From an uncultured Bacteroidales bacterium (lineage in GTDB: Bacteria > Bacteroidota > Bacteroidia > Bacteroidales > UBA932): 9,693 bases of DNA. Shown piece by piece: positions 6,290-9,693 of this stretch. The stretch's first letter is position 1, and each line of letters starts with the position of its first letter. Under the pieces are notes generated by a model. It was not told where the DNA came from. It did not search any database and saw only the letters and a program-made list of their open reading frames with translations. The stretch is taken from positions 1-9,693 of the forward strand of contig CALBPX010000068.1 of assembly GCA_937899055.1 (NCBI GenBank), in the 5' to 3' direction. The translations under genes were made by a program, and so were the position numbers.

Positions 6290-7510
6290 ATGAACTGGAC
6301 GAATCTATTCAAAATAGCCCTGAAGGCAATATCCAACAATAAATTCCGTACGTTCCTGACCATGTTGGGAATCATCATCGGCGTGGGTTCCGTCATAACC
6401 ATGCTTGCCATAGGACAAGGCTCCAAGCAGAGCATTCAGGCTCAGATATCCAAGATGGGAAGCAACATGATAATGATAATGCCCGGAGCCGAAAGACGAG
6501 GCGGCGTGAGAATGGGTATGAGCGATATGCAGACCCTCAAAATCAGCGATTTCAACTCTCTCAAGGAAGAATGTACCTACCTTTCGGCCATCAGCCCCAG
6601 CGTATCTTCCAGCGGACAGCTCATATTCGGAGGCAACAACTACAGTTCATCCATCAGCGGAGTAAGTCAGGACTATCTGAAAATCAGGCAGCTGGAGGTA
6701 GAAGACGGAGAAATGTTCGACGATCTTGACATTGCCCAGAGCGCCAAGGTCTGCGTAATAGGAAAGACCATAGCAGATAACCTCTTTACCGGAGGCGAAA
6801 ACCCCGTAGGCCAGATCATAAGATTCAAGAACATGCCGTTTACGGTCATAGGAGTGCTTAAATCAAAGGGTTACAACACAATGGGTCAAGACCAGGACGA
6901 TGTGGTTCTTGCCCCCTACACCACCGTGATGAAGCGTATCCAGTCTGTAAATTACCTGCAGATGATCTATGCCTCCGCCCTTACGGAAGGCCAGACCCAG
7001 GAGGCAATTAACGAAATATCAGAAATCCTCCGGACCAACCACAAGATTCAGGAAGGCAAGGAAGATAACTTCAACGTGCGCAGTCAGGAGGAACTCAGTT
7101 CCATGATGACATCCACAACCACATCCATGACCATACTCCTTGCCTGCGTAGCCGGCATTTCGCTGCTTGTAGGAGGTATTGGAATCATGAACATCATGTA
7201 TGTGAGCGTAACGGAAAGAACCAAGGAAATAGGTCTCAGAATGAGTGTGGGAGCCAGAGGAATAGACATACTTACGCAGTTCCTTATAGAAGCCGTAATG
7301 ATAAGCATCACCGGAGGCCTCATAGGAGTGATGCTGGGAGTGGGAGCCGCATACGGCGTCAAATTCTTTGCCGGCTGGCCAATAGCCATTCAGCCCATGA
7401 GCGTAATTCTGAGTTTTGCGGTCTGCTCCGTAACCGGAATTTTCTTTGGCTGGTATCCTGCAAAGAAGGCCGCCAACCTTGACCCTATAGAGGCCATCCG
7501 CTACGAGTAA
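6290..7510 (+). CDS. MacB-type ABC transporter permease (MacB_PCD + FtsX)
   Basis: A 406-residue inner-membrane subunit that works as a dimer with the ATPase. It has the four-helix layout of this family: transmembrane segment 1 at about 21-43 (FLTMLGIIIGVGSVITMLAIG), a large periplasmic domain (44-278, MacB_PCD), then segments at about 280-304, 331-356 and 366-388 forming the FtsX domain. Hallmarks include LVGGIGIMNIMYVSVTERTK followed by EIGLRMSVGA (293-322), which carries the coupling helix, and the terminal YPAKKAANLDPIEAIRYE. MacB-type pumps are mechanotransmitters that expel substrates from the periplasm through the adaptor and TolC; known cargoes include macrolides, peptides and enterotoxin. 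The cargo here is unknown. LolC/E-like and cell-division FtsX proteins are alternatives, but the adaptor and TolC-type neighbours favour efflux. Confidence 0.95.
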   Translation: MNWTNLFKIALKAISNNKFRTFLTMLGIIIGVGSVITMLAIGQGSKQSIQAQISKMGSNMIMIMPGAERRGGVRMGMSDMQTLKISDFNSLKEECTYLSAISPSVSSSGQLIFGGNNYSSSISGVSQDYLKIRQLEVEDGEMFDDLDIAQSAKVCVIGKTIADNLFTGGENPVGQIIRFKNMPFTVIGVLKSKGYNTMGQDQDDVVLAPYTTVMKRIQSVNYLQMIYASALTEGQTQEAINEISEILRTNHKIQEGKEDNFNVRSQEELSSMMTSTTTSMTILLACVAGISLLVGGIGIMNIMYVSVTERTKEIGLRMSVGARGIDILTQFLIEAVMISITGGLIGVMLGVGAAYGVKFFAGWPIAIQPMSVILSFAVCSVTGIFFGWYPAKKAANLDPIEAIRYE

Positions 7511-7553
7511 CGGCATATTTTTCGTATATTGTTGCCCAAACAAGGCAAGCTTT
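7511..7553 (+). other. Short gap between permease and dipeptidase, no clear terminator or promoter
   Basis: The 43 nt hold no stable hairpin with a T run and no full -7 box; the closest match, TATTGTTG at 7527-7534, has one mismatch and no -33 partner. AAGG at 7542-7545 lies 8 nt before the ATG and may be a weak ribosome site. Read-through from the efflux operon is therefore plausible. Confidence 0.4.
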
Positions 7554-9122
7554 ATGAGAAGACATATATCAATTTACGCAATGTCCCTGGTTACCGTAAT
7601 GGCCATGTGCAGTTACGCCATGGGACAAACTCCTGATTATCAGACAACTGAAGAATGTACAAGCATTATGGTAGGAAGGCTGGCCTCAATGGACGGGAGC
7701 GTCATTACCTCGCATACCTGCGATGGGGTTTCCCACACATGGATCAGCTGCGAACCGGCTGCAGACCATAAGAAAGGAGAAATGCAAAATGTCTATTACG
7801 GAACCCGCTGGACAAAGTTCAAGGGCGATACCACAGGAGTAAGGCTGAGAGGCCAGATTCCTCAGGCAAAGCACACATACGCCTACATAAACACCGGCTA
7901 CCCATGCCTGAACGAAAAGCAGGTGGCTATAGGAGAAACTACATTCACGGGCCCCGATACCCTCAAGAACCCAAACGGAATGTTCATGATTGAGGAGCTT
8001 GCCAGGATTGCTCTCCAAAGATGCAGCAACGCCCGCGATGCAGTTAAGCTAATGGGCTCATTGGCAGAAAAGTACGGCTATGGAGATGGTGGCGAATGCC
8101 TTACGGTTGCAGACAAGAACGAAGTCTGGTGCTTTGAGATTCTGGGGAACGGAAAGCACAGCAAGGGAGCTGTATGGGCAGCCCAGAGAGTGCCGGACGA
8201 CCATATATCCATATCGGCCAACATTCCCAGAATAGGCAAGATTGACCGTAAAGACAAGAAGAACTTCCTCTGCTCAGACAATGTAGAAAAAGTTGCCATT
8301 GAACACGGTCTGTGGGACGGACAGGGAGAGTTCAAGTTCTACAAAGCCTACCACGGAAACTACGGCGACGGCAAAAACTTCCGTGAAAGAGACTTTTACG
8401 TATTCTCACAACTAGCTCCTTCTCTGGGGCTTACATACGATATAGACGAACTTCCGTTCTCCGTTAAGCCAGATGAAAAAGTAGATGTCCGCAAGGTTAT
8501 GGAACTTTTCCGCAGTACGTTTGAAGGCAGCCAATTTGACATGACCGCCAACTGGAAAATGGAAGTTACAGCCAAAGACGGCACCAAGAGCCAAAAGACA
8601 AGCCCCGTTGCCAATCCATGGCTTACCGCCGACACCCGCAACACGCTCAACACCATTTCTGCCGGAACGGTGGAATTTGCCCGTACGCTGGCTGTCTGCT
8701 GGTGCTCATACTCCACTGTCATTCAGCTCAGAGGCTGGCTTCCTGACTCCGTAGGAGGCATACTCTGGTACGCCGTTGACAATCCGGCAGAAAGCCCCAG
8801 AATACCTATATTTGCAGGGCAGACATCCCTCCCTGAAGGCTTCAGTTTCTGCGGACAGAAGCAGTATAAGCCAGACTGCATACTCTGGCAGTTCAGAAGG
8901 CCCAACAGGCTGGCTACCGTAGCATGGCAGAAATCGCGGAGGAGAGTGGAAAAAGAAATATCCGAGATAGAGAAACTGGCTTTTGAGGAGGTAGGAAAAC
9001 TTTCGGGAAAGAGCAAGGCCGAAGACCTTGACGCCCTTACTGCAAAGGTATATGAAGCAGCCGTAAAGGCCTGGAACCAGATGGAAACGGACTTCTGGAT
9101 GGCCTATGGCAGAGGGTTTTAA
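7554..9122 (+). CDS. Secreted C69-family dipeptidase
   Basis: A 522-residue peptidase of family C69 (PF03577), an N-terminal-nucleophile hydrolase that splits dipeptides. The first 24-25 residues form a signal peptide (MRRH, a hydrophobic stretch, then YAMG before Q25), so it should work in the periplasm or outside. The predicted nucleophile is C35 in ECTSIMVGRLASMDGS (34-49), matching the family pattern C-T-x-x-x-V-G-x-x-A-S-x-D-G-S. It would become the N-terminal residue after removal of a short propeptide (26-34). Other family-like segments are GECLTVADKNEVWCFEILG and the late DNPAESPRIPIFAG. The C-terminal ~80 residues are charged and helical. Length is usual for the family. It follows the permease by 43 nt and may share its transcript. 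There is no sign of decay. Confidence 0.93.
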   Translation: MRRHISIYAMSLVTVMAMCSYAMGQTPDYQTTEECTSIMVGRLASMDGSVITSHTCDGVSHTWISCEPAADHKKGEMQNVYYGTRWTKFKGDTTGVRLRGQIPQAKHTYAYINTGYPCLNEKQVAIGETTFTGPDTLKNPNGMFMIEELARIALQRCSNARDAVKLMGSLAEKYGYGDGGECLTVADKNEVWCFEILGNGKHSKGAVWAAQRVPDDHISISANIPRIGKIDRKDKKNFLCSDNVEKVAIEHGLWDGQGEFKFYKAYHGNYGDGKNFRERDFYVFSQLAPSLGLTYDIDELPFSVKPDEKVDVRKVMELFRSTFEGSQFDMTANWKMEVTAKDGTKSQKTSPVANPWLTADTRNTLNTISAGTVEFARTLAVCWCSYSTVIQLRGWLPDSVGGILWYAVDNPAESPRIPIFAGQTSLPEGFSFCGQKQYKPDCILWQFRRPNRLATVAWQKSRRRVEKEISEIEKLAFEEVGKLSGKSKAEDLDALTAKVYEAAVKAWNQMETDFWMAYGRGF

Positions 9123-9155
9123 AACAAGTGGCAAATTTAAATCAAACTATAAATT

Positions 9156-9693
9156 ATGAAAAAAATATTAGCTATGGCACTTGCAACACTGCTCGGATGT
9201 AGTTTGTCTGCCCAGGACTCCAATGTCATTGAATTGATAAACAACAAGGGCTCTATAGAACCTATGAGAGACTCCTGGCTGATAGAAGAAACTATGGCCG
9301 AAAGAACCCCTGAACTGCTCAGAAACCTGACAAAATCTGATCTGAAAACCGTTTCAGAAATGATGGATGCAGAAATTGCCCGCATGGACAACATCCTTCA
9401 AACCAGAGACATAATCATAGGCAAAGAAACAAAGGCGGCCCGCATTGAAAAGAAACTGAAAAAGCACTTCAAAGACCCGGCAGTTGCAATGAAATGCTTT
9501 GAGCAGGCAGAGTCAATAAAGAACCGCGCACAGATGGTACAGTCAATTGCAAACGCTTGCTACGGCCAGCAGTATCACCAAATGCCCAAGACAGATCTTA
9601 AGCTCTTCTCCTATTCTTCAGGTAACGGCTATGCCGGCTGGCGCAGTTCGGTAGAACTTAAACGGAACGCAGACGGTAACGGCGGCACTCTGA
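9156..9693 (+). CDS. Unrecognised exported protein, 3'-truncated
   Basis: An open frame starting at ATG 9156, 33 nt after the dipeptidase stop, runs off the window end with no stop; the last bases, CTG A, are in frame as Leu plus one base, so the apparent TGA is not a stop. The 179 visible residues begin with a clear signal peptide, MKKILAMALATLLGCSLSAQ. Cleavage after A19 by signal peptidase I is likely. LLGC at 12-15 also resembles a lipobox, so a lipoprotein is possible, although Leu at -2 is unusual. The mature part to about residue 130 is charged and helical (for example IEKKLKKHFKDPAVAMKCFEQAE) and then turns towards Gly/Ser/Asn-rich sequence (SYSSGNGYAGW) that may begin a beta-rich domain. 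I do not recognise the family. It probably belongs to the same transcription unit as the dipeptidase. Confidence 0.75.
   Translation, partial: MKKILAMALATLLGCSLSAQDSNVIELINNKGSIEPMRDSWLIEETMAERTPELLRNLTKSDLKTVSEMMDAEIARMDNILQTRDIIIGKETKAARIEKKLKKHFKDPAVAMKCFEQAESIKNRAQMVQSIANACYGQQYHQMPKTDLKLFSYSSGNGYAGWRSSVELKRNADGNGGTL

Noticed and set aside
9132..9139. TAAATTTG on the minus strand, identical to the methyltransferase -7 box
   Set aside because: It would drive transcription antisense into the dipeptidase gene with no gene to serve; an AT-rich chance match.
9691..9693. Final TGA as a stop codon for the last gene
   Set aside because: In the frame from ATG 9156 these bases are split between CTG and the next codon, so the gene stays open at the window edge.

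Overview
The window looks like chromosomal DNA from a member of the Bacteroidota, probably order Bacteroidales. Three things suggest this. Two good matches to the Bacteroides-type -7 promoter box (TAnnTTTG) lie back to back in the one divergent intergenic region. Start codons mostly lack strong Shine-Dalgarno sequences. The gene content and order (TolC-type protein, adaptor, separate ABC ATPase, MacB-type permease) is common in that phylum. Genus cannot be told from the sequence. Ile ATA and Arg AGA/AGG codons are frequent throughout, so no gene stands out as foreign.

Layout. (1) 1-1414, plus strand: the 3' part of an unrecognised gene with a DxDxDG motif, joined by a TAATG stop/start overlap to a bile acid:sodium symporter family (BASS) transporter. 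(2) 1415-1653: a 239-nt convergent intergenic stretch with a two-copy ~30-bp tandem repeat resembling a transposon end, plus a hairpin. (3) 1654-2739, minus strand: an isolated SAM-dependent methyltransferase of the plant O-methyltransferase type, lacking the usual catalytic His. (4) 2740-2895: a divergent promoter region with a -7 box on each strand and a 10-bp inverted repeat just upstream of the methyltransferase start. (5) 2896-7510, plus strand: a compact four-gene tripartite efflux operon. (6) 7554-9122: a secreted C69-family dipeptidase, 43 nt behind the permease and perhaps read through from the operon. (7) 9156-9693: the 5' part of a gene for an unrecognised exported protein, running off the window.

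How the genes work together. The TolC-type outer-membrane channel, inner-membrane-anchored adaptor, cytosolic ATPase and MacB-type permease form a complete MacAB-TolC-like pump, which would move a substrate out across the outer membrane using ATP hydrolysis. The methyltransferase is divergently transcribed from the shared 156-nt region and could be co-regulated with the pump. The dipeptidase acts outside the cytoplasm on dipeptides. The pump substrate cannot be read from sequence.

I found no unambiguous new system. The items most worth checking are the intergenic tandem repeat, the inverted repeat in the divergent promoter region, and the methyltransferase with the altered catalytic position.
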